A stretch of DNA of 64,000 nucleotides from positions 1 through 64,000 of the forward strand of contig CAMUOM010000001.1 of NCBI GenBank assembly GCA_947090635.1, given 5' to 3'. Numbering within the stretch: the first letter of the stretch is position 1; each line of letters opens with the position of its first letter. Origin of the DNA: an uncultured Candidatus Saccharibacteria bacterium (GTDB lineage Bacteria; Patescibacteriota; Saccharimonadia; Saccharimonadales; Saccharimonadaceae). The translations under genes were made by a program, and so were the position numbers. The notes under the pieces are model-generated. The model worked only from the letters and a program-made list of their open reading frames with translations. It made no database searches and was not told where the DNA came from. Shown piece by piece: positions 1 through 8,765 of this stretch.

Positions 1-104
1 ATAGCAAGTGTGCCATCCCATATTAAGGCAACCAGCATCGCGATTAAGGCAACCATCAAACCGAATGTCGCTACTTCACGGCAAAAACGAACGAGCTTAT
101 CCAT
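1..104 (-). CDS. partial membrane protein, N-terminal 34 codons
   Basis: The gene begins at an ATG (104-102) and runs off the left edge, so only the N-terminus is visible. It starts MDKLVRFCREVATFG and continues into a hydrophobic stretch (LMVALIAMLVALIW), which is a signal anchor or first membrane segment. A GGAGG ribosome binding site lies at 116-120, and a promoter is visible further upstream (-35 TTGCAC, 16 bp, -10 TAAAAT). The hydrophobic stretch contains a 13-bp direct repeat (22-34 and 43-55) that repeats VALI in the protein. I do not recognise the family. The 105-377 gap holds only this promoter and leader and nothing else I can support. Confidence 0.6.
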   Translation of the reverse strand, partial: MDKLVRFCREVATFGLMVALIAMLVALIWDGTLA

Positions 105-166
105 TCCCTTAAAAACCTCCTCGTGCACATACTAATAATCAGGTCTCATTTCACCTTTTGAACTAT

Positions 167-194
167 ATTTTACCACCTCACCAGCTGGGTGCAA
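167..194 (-). promoter_or_regulatory. promoter of the partial membrane protein gene
   Basis: On the minus strand a -35 TTGCAC (194-189) and -10 TAAAAT (172-167) are separated by 16 bp. The -10 is preceded by TGG, an extended -10. About 60 nt of leader with a GGAGG site follow before the ATG. Confidence 0.45.
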
Positions 195-377
195 AGTGGG
201 TGCACTTTTTAACGTTAACATCCTGTGCGCTCGACCCCAGAGCGTCGATATCTTCCCTCAAACAGCAAAATCACACTCAAAAACCACAAGAACCCAGCTT
301 AAAGCCGCCACGCATTAAACCTTTTAACAATAGCCCTCGCTAAGCCCTGTTACACAAAGGCAAATTGCACCCACCTA

Positions 378-1565
378 TTAAGCCCTCGACATCGATACAA
401 CATTCTCAATGTGCGGTGTACGTGGGAAGAAGTTGAACGGAGTATGGCTCTCAATGCGATAGCGTTCGCTAAGTCGCGCCACGTCACGCGCCTGTGTCGC
501 TGGATTACATGACAAATAAATCACTCGCGGTGGTAAGACCTCCAATATCCGGTCAACTACCTTAACATCTAAGCCAGCGCGCGGCGGGTCGACAATAATT
601 GTCGCGTCAGCCACAATATACTCTAGCGCATCTTCGCTCTTAGCATGTACTCCGCGCACGTTAGGACGACCAGCTAAATTATGCTCTAGCTCGGCATAGG
701 CTGAATTATCAGTTTCCACTAACGTCAACGGACGCTCGCCTGCCACCGACAAACCAATCGTACCAACACCCGAATACATATCCACCACCTTACCATCACC
801 CAAATGACGCTTAATCTCATTCAACGCTAGTTCATACACCGGCAAATTGATTTGGAAAAAGCCATTGGGCGAATAATGATACGTCTGCCCTAACAAGCTA
901 TCGCTCAACGGACGCATTTTTGGATGCTGTTCACCATTCTTAAACAACGCACTGCTAACTTCGCCAGCTTGATTACAACGCACTAACAATGATTGGTAGT
1001 GCCGCGCCTCGGCTGCGGGGTCATTATTTAGCTGCTCAATTACACGCTGCGCTTCTGCCCAAATTTCCGACCGCTCAATTGAGCTAGTCTTGACTAAGAT
1101 TTTCTGATGCGAACCACGTCGATGGAATGCCGGCCAAATCCGCTCTGTATCATGGTCATACCAAAGAGAATACTCCATTTTATTGCGATACTGCCAAAAC
1201 TTACCGTCAGTTTGAATCGGCACCGATGGTAATTCAATATGCTCCTGCCGGAAAGTATCTACCACCAATTGCGACTTATACGCTAACTCCGCCGCCTCTG
1301 TCATAATTTGCCATGGCGAAGTCGCCAAATAGCACTCGTCACGTGGCGCAATGCGCTCACTATTTGGCTCTAATACTTTAGTAACAAAGCCTTCAGCATA
1401 GCTTGGCTTCAACTTAGTTAGCTGAATCCGCACGGTCTCCTGCGGTAGTGCACCCCAAATAAACACCTTACGACCATCAGCTAATTCTGCCATTGCCTGA
1501 CCACCAGGCACTAATTTAGTTGTCTTAACTGTCTCTTCAATTATCTGCTTCATTATATGCGCCAA
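378..1565 (-). CDS. 23S rRNA/tRNA (uracil-5-)-methyltransferase, RlmD/TrmA family
   Basis: This is a SAM-dependent enzyme that makes 5-methyluridine in RNA. It has an N-terminal TRAM-like beta domain (about residues 1-65), the SAM motif VDMYSGVGTIG, the DPPRAGLD motif, and the catalytic nucleophile in SCNPATQARD (Cys353) with the general-base Glu in HIENVV (Glu387). The CxxxxxCxxC cluster that holds a 4Fe-4S in RlmD is absent; the matching segment RDECYLATSPWQ has a single Cys. It may therefore be a cluster-free member, and 23S versus tRNA target cannot be told. The longest frame uses TTG at 1565; an ATG at 1553 is also possible. Either start overlaps the end of the pullulanase gene, so the two are probably translated from one mRNA. 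Confidence 0.85.
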   Translation of the reverse strand: MAHIMKQIIEETVKTTKLVPGGQAMAELADGRKVFIWGALPQETVRIQLTKLKPSYAEGFVTKVLEPNSERIAPRDECYLATSPWQIMTEAAELAYKSQLVVDTFRQEHIELPSVPIQTDGKFWQYRNKMEYSLWYDHDTERIWPAFHRRGSHQKILVKTSSIERSEIWAEAQRVIEQLNNDPAAEARHYQSLLVRCNQAGEVSSALFKNGEQHPKMRPLSDSLLGQTYHYSPNGFFQINLPVYELALNEIKRHLGDGKVVDMYSGVGTIGLSVAGERPLTLVETDNSAYAELEHNLAGRPNVRGVHAKSEDALEYIVADATIIVDPPRAGLDVKVVDRILEVLPPRVIYLSCNPATQARDVARLSERYRIESHTPFNFFPRTPHIENVVSMSRA

Positions 1566-3477
1566 GTATCATCCAACCCACTTGATTAACCATCACATGG
1601 CTCTCCACGACGCGCGGTGATTTTTGCCACTGCCAAGTGTCAGTATCATCTGCTAACACGCGCCACTTCCCGCTCGGCAAAATAATATCTTGGTCCTTTC
1701 GCTCCCTATTATAAACTATCAGCAAGCAAGGCGTAAGCATAGCCGCATTATCGCCGCCACGATTGTCCACCTTAAATCCGACTAAGCCGGGCGCCACCCA
1801 GTCACTAGCAATGCGGCTACTAGCAGTATTACTTTTATCACACAGCCCCGGCAAACGCTTGCGCAGTGCAATCAAGCCACGATAATATTCAAATAAATCT
1901 TTGGCTCGCTCAACAGCGCTCCAATCCAACTGATTTAACTCAATTGGCGCATTATGTGAATTATCGTTGCCATCCTTAGTCCTCCAGAACGATTCACCAC
2001 TAAGCATCAATGGTCGCCCCAAACAAGTCAAATAAATCGCCACAGCCAACCGATACTGACGCCGTCGCAACACTTCATCTGGCGTAGTTGAGGTTAATTT
2101 ATCCCACAGCGTCTGATTATCGTGTACTGAAACATAATTAATTACCTGGCTTGGCGCCTTAAAACTCGACCCATAAATGCACCACGCCCGCACTGCTGCA
2201 AGTAATCGATGCTCACTATACGATTCACCGTTTACAAACCCCAACGCCTGATGATTACTTGCTGAACCCTTAATAGTGTCTCTCGTATCGTCAGAGAACA
2301 TACCAATATTTTCATCTAGCTGCCATAAATTACTTTTATCGGTTAGCGGCGCCATACTGGCAGTCAAACCAGCCGCCCACGGCTCGCCATAAATTAGCTT
2401 CTCGCCCTTGCCGTAAATCTGGTCAAACCGCTCTCGAATGTCCTTCATTAAGTCCACATCAAGCAGCCCCATCAAATCAAAACGGAAGCCATCAATGTGG
2501 TACTCACGTGCCCAATACAACACGCTATCAACGATGAATTTATGCACCATCGGCCGCTCCGTAGCAATATCATTACCGCAGCCCGAGCCATTTGATAAAT
2601 TACCGTTGGCATCCGTACGGTAATAATAGTACGGCATGGTTTGTTGCAGTGGATTGTCTAAATTGTACGTGTGATTATATACCACATCCATCACTACACG
2701 GAATCCCTGCTGGTGCAAACTCTGCACCATCTGCTTCAATTCCGTGATGCGCACCTCGCCGTGATGCGGGTCAGTCGCATAAGACCCCTCTGGTACATTG
2801 TAATTAACTGGGTCATAGCCCCAATTAAATTGATGTCCGTCATCTTCGTCAACCGAACCGTAGTCATACATTGGCATAATCTGCACATGCGTAATGCCTA
2901 ACTTCTTTAGATAAGCCACACCTGTTGGCAATTCACCTTTGCCATCCAAAGATGTCTCTGGATAAGTAAAAGCCAGATACTTACCTCTCACCGCTTCAGG
3001 CCAGCCACCACGATTATGCGACGAAAATTCTTTAATGTGAATCTCATCGATAATAGTATCAGCTGTCGCGACCGGCGCATGGTCTAGCTCCCAGCCAGCT
3101 GGATTAGTCTGTAATAAATCGACTATCATCGCCCGATGGCCATTGATGCCAGTAGTGCGAGCATACGGGTCGCCAGCCGATACGGCCTCGCCGTCAATCA
3201 CTAATGAAAAATCGTAGTATATACCACTTAAATCCTCCGGACTGGTATAAGACCAAATACCGTCCGACTGCATAATCATTGGCTCCGACCAATATGGCTT
3301 AGTGTCTGGTTCACCGTCACGGTAAAGACGTAATGTTGCTTGCTCAGCTACCGGCGACCATAACTTAATCTGCGTACCGTGTTCATCGCAGCGCATGCCC
3401 AAATCATTACCATTATATTGCAATGGTAATAAATTAGTGGTCTGATAATAATTTGACCATTGCTGCGCCGTCTTCAT
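1537..3477 (-). CDS. pulA: type I pullulanase (GH13)
   Basis: It hydrolyses alpha-1,6 branch points in pullulan, glycogen or starch limit dextrins. A CBM48-like beta domain occupies about residues 20-100. The pullulanase signature FNWGYDP is at 218-224, the catalytic nucleophile Asp334 is in GFRFDLMGL, the acid/base Glu365 is in YGEPW, and the transition-state Asp453 is in VHDNQ. At 646 residues it is near the usual length of compact type I enzymes. No signal peptide is seen, so it should act in the cytoplasm on stored or imported glucan. The phosphorylase gene ends 5 bp upstream, so debranching and phosphorolysis are probably co-expressed. The last codons overlap the uracil methyltransferase gene. 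Confidence 0.93.
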   Translation of the reverse strand: MKTAQQWSNYYQTTNLLPLQYNGNDLGMRCDEHGTQIKLWSPVAEQATLRLYRDGEPDTKPYWSEPMIMQSDGIWSYTSPEDLSGIYYDFSLVIDGEAVSAGDPYARTTGINGHRAMIVDLLQTNPAGWELDHAPVATADTIIDEIHIKEFSSHNRGGWPEAVRGKYLAFTYPETSLDGKGELPTGVAYLKKLGITHVQIMPMYDYGSVDEDDGHQFNWGYDPVNYNVPEGSYATDPHHGEVRITELKQMVQSLHQQGFRVVMDVVYNHTYNLDNPLQQTMPYYYYRTDANGNLSNGSGCGNDIATERPMVHKFIVDSVLYWAREYHIDGFRFDLMGLLDVDLMKDIRERFDQIYGKGEKLIYGEPWAAGLTASMAPLTDKSNLWQLDENIGMFSDDTRDTIKGSASNHQALGFVNGESYSEHRLLAAVRAWCIYGSSFKAPSQVINYVSVHDNQTLWDKLTSTTPDEVLRRRQYRLAVAIYLTCLGRPLMLSGESFWRTKDGNDNSHNAPIELNQLDWSAVERAKDLFEYYRGLIALRKRLPGLCDKSNTASSRIASDWVAPGLVGFKVDNRGGDNAAMLTPCLLIVYNRERKDQDIILPSGKWRVLADDTDTWQWQKSPRVVESHVMVNQVGWMILGAYNEADN

Positions 3478-3482
3478 AAGGA

Positions 3483-5246
3483 TTATTTATCGCCCTTAAA
3501 AAGAAACTTCAGATAATCACGCACCATACGCGTACCACTGATAATCGGTAAGTACGCAGTCAACACGCGCGCTGCCTCGCCTGCCCAACGCTTGTCATCG
3601 CGTAAAATATCAGCAGCATGACGCATTTGCGTATAGAGCGATTGTACCTCATGATTGTAATCATCGCCATGCACAATCAACGCCGCTGACGGACTAACAT
3701 CAGCAACGCCACCATCATTGGTAGAAACTAACAGTGTCAAGTTACCCAAATCCTTCATAAATGAAGTACCACAGGCTTCCAGTCCGACGATTGGCACATT
3801 AATCGACACATCTGAGCCCATGCTCATCGCCTTTGATAGCGGCTCATCATAATCGGTAATATAGTGCACGCGTTCACGTAATACTGGGTCAGCGGCAATT
3901 TGTTTCAGCATGCCCTGCAGACGGTCGTAAGTATTATCACCTGCGCCAACATTGCCTGCCATCATACCCGCCATAATATAATGTGCATTATAAGTCAGTA
4001 AAATATCCTTTAGCTCGTCAATGTTTTCAAATGGCATCCATGGTCGCTTATAAGCCACAAACCGACGCTTGTAATCAAACAAAACAGCATCTTCCGGAAT
4101 TTGCACCACTTCGCCATACTGGTCACGACGATGTTTTAGCTCAGCATTCAAACGCTGGCGCCCCAGACGTTTGAACTCACGAAGCTGTGCAACATTGTCA
4201 CGCAAAACATCTTCCGTGATAGTCTCATAATTCTCACCCGGCATATTAAACTTATTGACAATGCCATTGGCCTGATAAAACTGCAAAATTTCTGGTTCAA
4301 TCCATGTATTGAGGTCAATGCCATTGGTAATTGCCGCAAAATGCACCTTCTCACCTGACAAATCGTGATAATCTGCCACTTTAGCATGAAGTTTTGCTAC
4401 GCAATTCTTTGCCTCAGCGAGTTCAATCGTCAAACTACTCAACTTCAAACGGCCATCCTTAAACAAACAACCAATAAAATGTCGTAGAGCTGGTGACTTG
4501 ATATTCGGAAAGACGAATTTTTCAAACTGCTGGTAGCTAAACTCTGACTCAGCTGCCTGCACTAGTGTATGGTTGGTATATAAAGTGTGTTTTCGTACGT
4601 ACACAATCGACTCATACAAATCCATACCGTTATCACACAGCTCATCTAGGCGCGCCACTGCAGCAAACACGGTTGCTGTTTCATTAAGCTGCATCACTGC
4701 TGGCTTGAGATGGAGCAACTTAAGCGCGGCATAGCCACCGAAGCCAAGGCTCACCATCTGATAAAGTCGGTGATCATCTGACGGATTACCTTGATACAGT
4801 GCGCCAAAATTTGGCTCGGTCATACAAACAAATCGTGTCGAACCACACGTCTTGGTGTAAACATCCAGCACAGTCGACGGCTGATCTTTAACGCGCAACA
4901 TCGTCTCGCCTACCTTGGTAAAATCTTCCACTTCTGGAGTCTTATCAATATATTCATAACGCGGCACAAAATTATCCATTCGCTGATGGCCCTCACGGCG
5001 ATAAAATGGCGTTAGCACCACAAACGGTATATCAAGTGCCTCAGCACAACGGCGCGTATCTGCAGCTAGCACACCCAAACCGCCAGCACCACGGATGCCA
5101 TTTTTAATATCGTAAATTTCCATTGTCGTATAAACATACGGCCGGTCATCACTGATTTTATGAATTAGAGAACGCCGATCGATTGCTTGATAGAATTCGG
5201 CGACTTCCTCGATAGAAGAATGATTGTTGTCCATTTGCCCACTCAT
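3483..5246 (-). CDS. glgP: alpha-glucan (glycogen/starch) phosphorylase, short GT35-type
   Basis: It releases glucose-1-phosphate from alpha-1,4-glucan. The 587-residue length fits the short bacterial/archaeal alpha-glucan phosphorylase group, not the 800-residue glycogen phosphorylases. Visible family motifs are LNETATVFAAV, ITNGIDLNTW, FDYKRRFVAYKRP and EACGTSFMKD. By comparison with EASGTGNMK in classical enzymes, Lys498 is the expected pyridoxal-phosphate lysine. The start is supported by AGGAG about 8 nt upstream of the ATG at 5246. It lies 36 bp after mgtA and 5 bp before pulA, so the likely transcript is mgtA-glgP-pulA-methyltransferase. The product could feed galU (45.9 kb) or glycolysis. 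Confidence 0.85.
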   Translation of the reverse strand: MSGQMDNNHSSIEEVAEFYQAIDRRSLIHKISDDRPYVYTTMEIYDIKNGIRGAGGLGVLAADTRRCAEALDIPFVVLTPFYRREGHQRMDNFVPRYEYIDKTPEVEDFTKVGETMLRVKDQPSTVLDVYTKTCGSTRFVCMTEPNFGALYQGNPSDDHRLYQMVSLGFGGYAALKLLHLKPAVMQLNETATVFAAVARLDELCDNGMDLYESIVYVRKHTLYTNHTLVQAAESEFSYQQFEKFVFPNIKSPALRHFIGCLFKDGRLKLSSLTIELAEAKNCVAKLHAKVADYHDLSGEKVHFAAITNGIDLNTWIEPEILQFYQANGIVNKFNMPGENYETITEDVLRDNVAQLREFKRLGRQRLNAELKHRRDQYGEVVQIPEDAVLFDYKRRFVAYKRPWMPFENIDELKDILLTYNAHYIMAGMMAGNVGAGDNTYDRLQGMLKQIAADPVLRERVHYITDYDEPLSKAMSMGSDVSINVPIVGLEACGTSFMKDLGNLTLLVSTNDGGVADVSPSAALIVHGDDYNHEVQSLYTQMRHAADILRDDKRWAGEAARVLTAYLPIISGTRMVRDYLKFLFKGDK

Positions 5247-5282
5247 GATATACTCCTATATTAACAAAAAACCATAACCATT

Positions 5283-7727
5283 TCAAATACTTGTGCTGTT
5301 AAACCGATAAAATAGACGTTTTAACAGCTCGATTACTACAAGATAACCAGCCACGATGCCAGCAATCGCTAAACTTAGATGCCATTCTGGAATAATAAAG
5401 CCAAACCAGCCGCCAATCGTCGTATAAACCACCGCAATTGCTAGCGCAGCAATGCAGCCAATACTACCAATTAACGGTAGCGATGGACGACTACTGAGCG
5501 ACCATTTGTGCGAACGGATAATAAACACCACGAATATTTGTGTCAACAACGATTCAATAAACCAACAGGTTTGAAATTGGGCCGCGTCCGACTTAAATAT
5601 ACCGAGCAAGATAGCGAAAGTAATAAAGTCGAATAACGAACTTGCGATGCCAAACAGCCACATAAACTTCTTTAATGACTTCAAATCCATGCGTCGTGGT
5701 TGAGCTAACTGCGCTCGGTCCACGTTATCAGATGGAATGGCAAACTGCGAAGTATCGTATAGCAAATTGTTCAGCAAAATCTGCGACGCTGTCATCGGTA
5801 AAAACGGCAGCACCAACGATGCACCCGCCATTGAAAACATATTGCCAAAGTTGGAGCTCAGGCTCATTTTGAGATACTTCATCGTATTAGCAAAGGTGCG
5901 GCGGCCTTCCACCACGCCATCATTAAGGTAGCGCAAACTCTTGCCTAGTAAAATCAAGTCGGCGGTTTGCTTTGCTACATCCACCGCATTATTAACCGAT
6001 ATACCAATATCGGCTATACGTAGCGCCGGCGCGTCATTAATGCCATCTCCCATGTAGCCAACAACATGGCCAGCATGACGCAAGGCCTCAATCACCGCCA
6101 GCTTCTGGCTTGGGTTAACGCGCGCAAAAATCGTCGTTTTATCAACTCGACGACGCAACTTAACACTGTTTAATTTACTGATTTGATCACCAGTCAATAC
6201 TCCCTTAACTGTTAAACCTAAGCTCTCTGCAATCTTTGTCGCCACTAATGGGTCATCACCTGTAACAATCTTCACTGCAATACCGTTCGAGGCTAGCGCC
6301 TTTAGTGATTTAGCTGCCGACGCCTTCGGCGGATCTTCAAATGCAATAAAGCCCTCAAATACCATCTCCGATTCATCTTCTAGCGCGATGTTTACTGTAT
6401 CAAAATCCCGCGTCGCTACCATTAGAGTACGATACCCTTGTTTGCTTAAATTGGTGCAGTCTTGCATAAGTCCATCAAGACCAGCCTTAGTTAACCGCCG
6501 CACCTCGCCATTATTATCACGATAATATTTAACTATTTTTAGCATGCTATCCGCTGCACCCTTAGTAACCAACTGATATTTGTCTTTGCTTAGCTTTGCT
6601 AATACACTCTCACGACGCCGCTGAAAATCAAATGGTATCTCACGCTGCATCACATAACCATCTAAATCAGCCGGCGCACACTTTACCACTGCATCATCTA
6701 GTGGGCTGTTAAATGAACGTGAATTATTACTCACAAATGCCGCTAATTGCAGTAATCGTGGCGCATCATTGCCATAATAGTTCTGAGTCTTTGCAACTGC
6801 GATTTTGCTCTCTGTCAATGTACCAGTTTTATCAGTGCAAAGAATATCCATGCTACCAAAATTCTGCATAGCCGATAGCTTTTTAACAATTACACCCTTC
6901 TTCGCCATACGCAACGAACCCTTGGTCAAATTAATGGTAATAATTAACGGCAGCAGCTCCGGCGTCATCCCTACAGCCAAGGCAATCGCGAACAGAATCG
7001 AGCTAGTCATATCACGGTGAAAAATAATATTTATCACCACAATCATCAAAACTAAACCAAAGGTAATTCGCGTCAGCATTACCGATAATCTCGCAATCTC
7101 AATATCAAATTCCGTCACTTTACTTCGATTAAGTGACTTCGCAATCTGCGCAAACTCCGTATGAGTACCAGTTTGTTGCAACAATACACAGCCGCTACCG
7201 CTCGTCACGTTACTACCCATCTTCACTTGGTCCTTGACGGATTTAATTACCGGAAACGATTCGCCAGTAATTGCACTTTCGTCCACTGCCATACCATCCG
7301 ACTCCAACACTGCACCATCAGCCGGTATTAAACTACCAGCCGACACCATGACAACATCGCCTGGCACCAAATTAGCCACCGGCACCCTGTGCGGCTTACC
7401 ACTACGTAGCACCGTAGCACTCACCCGCACCGTACGCTGCAATGCTTGCGCGGCGCGCTCTGAGCGAAATGTATTAATAAAGTCAAGCGTCGTAGAAATA
7501 AATACAATCACTAGTACCGTAACGGCGCTTGCTACCTCACCCATATAGAGCGACAAAATTGCCGCCACCACTAGCACAATCACTAGCGGGTTTTTAAATC
7601 GCATTAAGTATTCTTTAACACCACTTAAACGATGTACCGGTACTGGCGTGTTGTAACCGTACTTCAGGAGACGACGTTTCGCCTCACCACTAGTTAATCC
7701 TAATTTATAATCTCTTTCCACCCTCAT
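5283..7727 (-). CDS. mgtA: magnesium-translocating P-type ATPase (P3B)
   Basis: This is an inner-membrane Mg2+ importer driven by ATP. It shows the actuator TGES loop (154-157), the phosphorylation site DKTGTLT (Asp299), the M4 segment MTPELLPLIITINLTKG characteristic of MgtA rather than Ca2+ or K+ pumps, and the hinge GDGINDAP. At 814 residues it is somewhat shorter than MgtA of enterics (about 900), mainly at the N-terminus. It ends with TGA, which shows TGA is a stop in this genome. A good promoter (TTGACG, 17 bp, TAAAAT) ends only 9 bp before the ATG, so the leader would be 2-3 nt. corA lies immediately upstream on the same strand. Confidence 0.92.
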   Translation of the reverse strand: MRVERDYKLGLTSGEAKRRLLKYGYNTPVPVHRLSGVKEYLMRFKNPLVIVLVVAAILSLYMGEVASAVTVLVIVFISTTLDFINTFRSERAAQALQRTVRVSATVLRSGKPHRVPVANLVPGDVVMVSAGSLIPADGAVLESDGMAVDESAITGESFPVIKSVKDQVKMGSNVTSGSGCVLLQQTGTHTEFAQIAKSLNRSKVTEFDIEIARLSVMLTRITFGLVLMIVVINIIFHRDMTSSILFAIALAVGMTPELLPLIITINLTKGSLRMAKKGVIVKKLSAMQNFGSMDILCTDKTGTLTESKIAVAKTQNYYGNDAPRLLQLAAFVSNNSRSFNSPLDDAVVKCAPADLDGYVMQREIPFDFQRRRESVLAKLSKDKYQLVTKGAADSMLKIVKYYRDNNGEVRRLTKAGLDGLMQDCTNLSKQGYRTLMVATRDFDTVNIALEDESEMVFEGFIAFEDPPKASAAKSLKALASNGIAVKIVTGDDPLVATKIAESLGLTVKGVLTGDQISKLNSVKLRRRVDKTTIFARVNPSQKLAVIEALRHAGHVVGYMGDGINDAPALRIADIGISVNNAVDVAKQTADLILLGKSLRYLNDGVVEGRRTFANTMKYLKMSLSSNFGNMFSMAGASLVLPFLPMTASQILLNNLLYDTSQFAIPSDNVDRAQLAQPRRMDLKSLKKFMWLFGIASSLFDFITFAILLGIFKSDAAQFQTCWFIESLLTQIFVVFIIRSHKWSLSSRPSLPLIGSIGCIAALAIAVVYTTIGGWFGFIIPEWHLSLAIAGIVAGYLVVIELLKRLFYRFNSTSI

Positions 7728-7736
7728 GTTATTTCT

Positions 7737-7765
7737 ATTTTAGCCGGTTATGCTTAAACCGTCAA
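7737..7765 (-). promoter_or_regulatory. promoter of mgtA
   Basis: The -35 is TTGACG (7765-7760), the spacer 17 bp and the -10 TAAAAT (7742-7737). The gap from -10 to the mgtA ATG is 9 bp and no Shine-Dalgarno is present, so the mRNA would be almost leaderless. Confidence 0.6.
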
Positions 7766-7769
7766 ATTT

Positions 7770-8684
7770 TTACCGACGACGCAAAAAATAAATTCCTATA
7801 GCTGCCGACACAACTGTCGAACCAAATATAATTAGCCAGAAAGCCAATGGCGAATTTACATTGCCCGGCAAAGCCACATTCATACCAAAGATGCCAGCCA
7901 CCACTGTAGGTACTGTCATCACCACGGTAATTACCGTCAAAATACGTAGCGTCTCGTTTAGTCTCGTATCCATCACTGCTCGGTAAGAATCACGTAGGTT
8001 AGTAATCGTGCGGAGTTGAGCCTTGCAACGCACAATCAGCTGCTCTAAATCAATTGACAAGTCCTCTACCAAATCGGGATCGTTATTAAATAAGCTAAGC
8101 CATCGATTGCCGAGCATTTTCTCTAGTGCAATATTCATCGGAATTAAAGCATCTAGATAATCGTTAATCATTCGCTCGTTCTTTGTAAAAACTGCAATAT
8201 CACATGACCGAATGTTCGACACATCCAAAGCAATCGCCCGCATCCGACGATTAATTACTGCTACTTGTCGCTCGTACTGCTCAATAATAACTGATATTAG
8301 CGCCAAAAATAGCTTACCACGCTGAGTGGTTGGTACTTGCTTAATTGCTTTAGCATTAGACAACGCCGGCAGACGCTCACGACAAACTGTAATTAAATGA
8401 CGGTCTGAGATAGCAAATAATAACGGCGTCGTAAAACCACCAAGGTCATCATCTGAATCGGGGATACGCGCGATGAAATAAGTATAGTCGTCATCAGTTT
8501 CAAGGCGTGGCACCTCATATGGGTCAAGTGTATCGTTCAAAATATCACGGTCAATGCCTAGGCTCGCCATGCGCTCAATATCGCGCTCGGATGGGCGCTC
8601 AACCAAAGCCCAGCCACCTGTAGATAGCTTATTTTGTCGCTTCAATTCTGGATTGATTACAGTAGAACGATAATAATTAATCAT
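7770..8684 (-). CDS. corA: CorA-type magnesium/cobalt transporter
   Basis: This is a pentameric Mg2+ channel. A long, mostly helical cytoplasmic domain is followed by two C-terminal membrane helices. The signature GMN motif is in FGMNVALPG at the end of the first helix, and the protein ends LRRR as CorA proteins often do. The frame is open to an ATG at 8696, but that codon sits inside the -10 hexamer TATGAT. The ATG at 8684, 7 nt after the -10, is the more likely start and is used here, giving 304 residues. It is followed at once by the mgtA promoter, so two Mg2+ uptake systems sit in tandem. Confidence 0.9.
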   Translation of the reverse strand: MINYYRSTVINPELKRQNKLSTGGWALVERPSERDIERMASLGIDRDILNDTLDPYEVPRLETDDDYTYFIARIPDSDDDLGGFTTPLLFAISDRHLITVCRERLPALSNAKAIKQVPTTQRGKLFLALISVIIEQYERQVAVINRRMRAIALDVSNIRSCDIAVFTKNERMINDYLDALIPMNIALEKMLGNRWLSLFNNDPDLVEDLSIDLEQLIVRCKAQLRTITNLRDSYRAVMDTRLNETLRILTVITVVMTVPTVVAGIFGMNVALPGNVNSPLAFWLIIFGSTVVSAAIGIYFLRRR

Positions 8685-8691
8685 TACTTTT

Positions 8692-8700
8692 ATCATAGCA
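8692..8700 (-). promoter_or_regulatory. extended -10 promoter of corA (leaderless)
   Basis: On the minus strand TGC-TATGAT (8700-8692) is followed by 7 nt and the ATG at 8684. There is no Shine-Dalgarno. The -35 is poor, which fits an extended -10 promoter. Confidence 0.45.
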
Positions 8701-8720
8701 GATTGTGGCGCCGAAATAAA

Positions 8721-8749
8721 ATTAAAGCCCCTACGTTAGGGGCTTTAAT
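8721..8749 (-). terminator. intrinsic terminator after rpoC
   Basis: A perfect 11-bp stem (8721-8731 with 8739-8749; core AAAGCCCC/GGGGCTTT) encloses a 7-nt loop. On the minus strand it is followed by TTTATTTC. It lies 17 bp after the rpoC stop and before the corA promoter. Confidence 0.85.
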
Positions 8750-8765
8750 TGTTTGCTAGCTATAA

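Noticed and set aside
193..210. AAAGTG/CACTTT hairpin with T-run on the plus strand
   Set aside because: Only 6 weak base pairs, and no plus-strand gene ends here; it overlaps the -35 of the minus-strand promoter.
158..343. 61-codon open frame on the plus strand
   Set aside because: No ribosome binding site, no recognisable protein pattern, and it overlaps the minus-strand promoter at 167-194.
5283..7727. TGA read as glycine or tryptophan (recoded genome)
   Set aside because: Genes such as mgtA and the RCC1 gene end at TGA where the protein naturally ends, and coding frames do not contain internal TGA codons.
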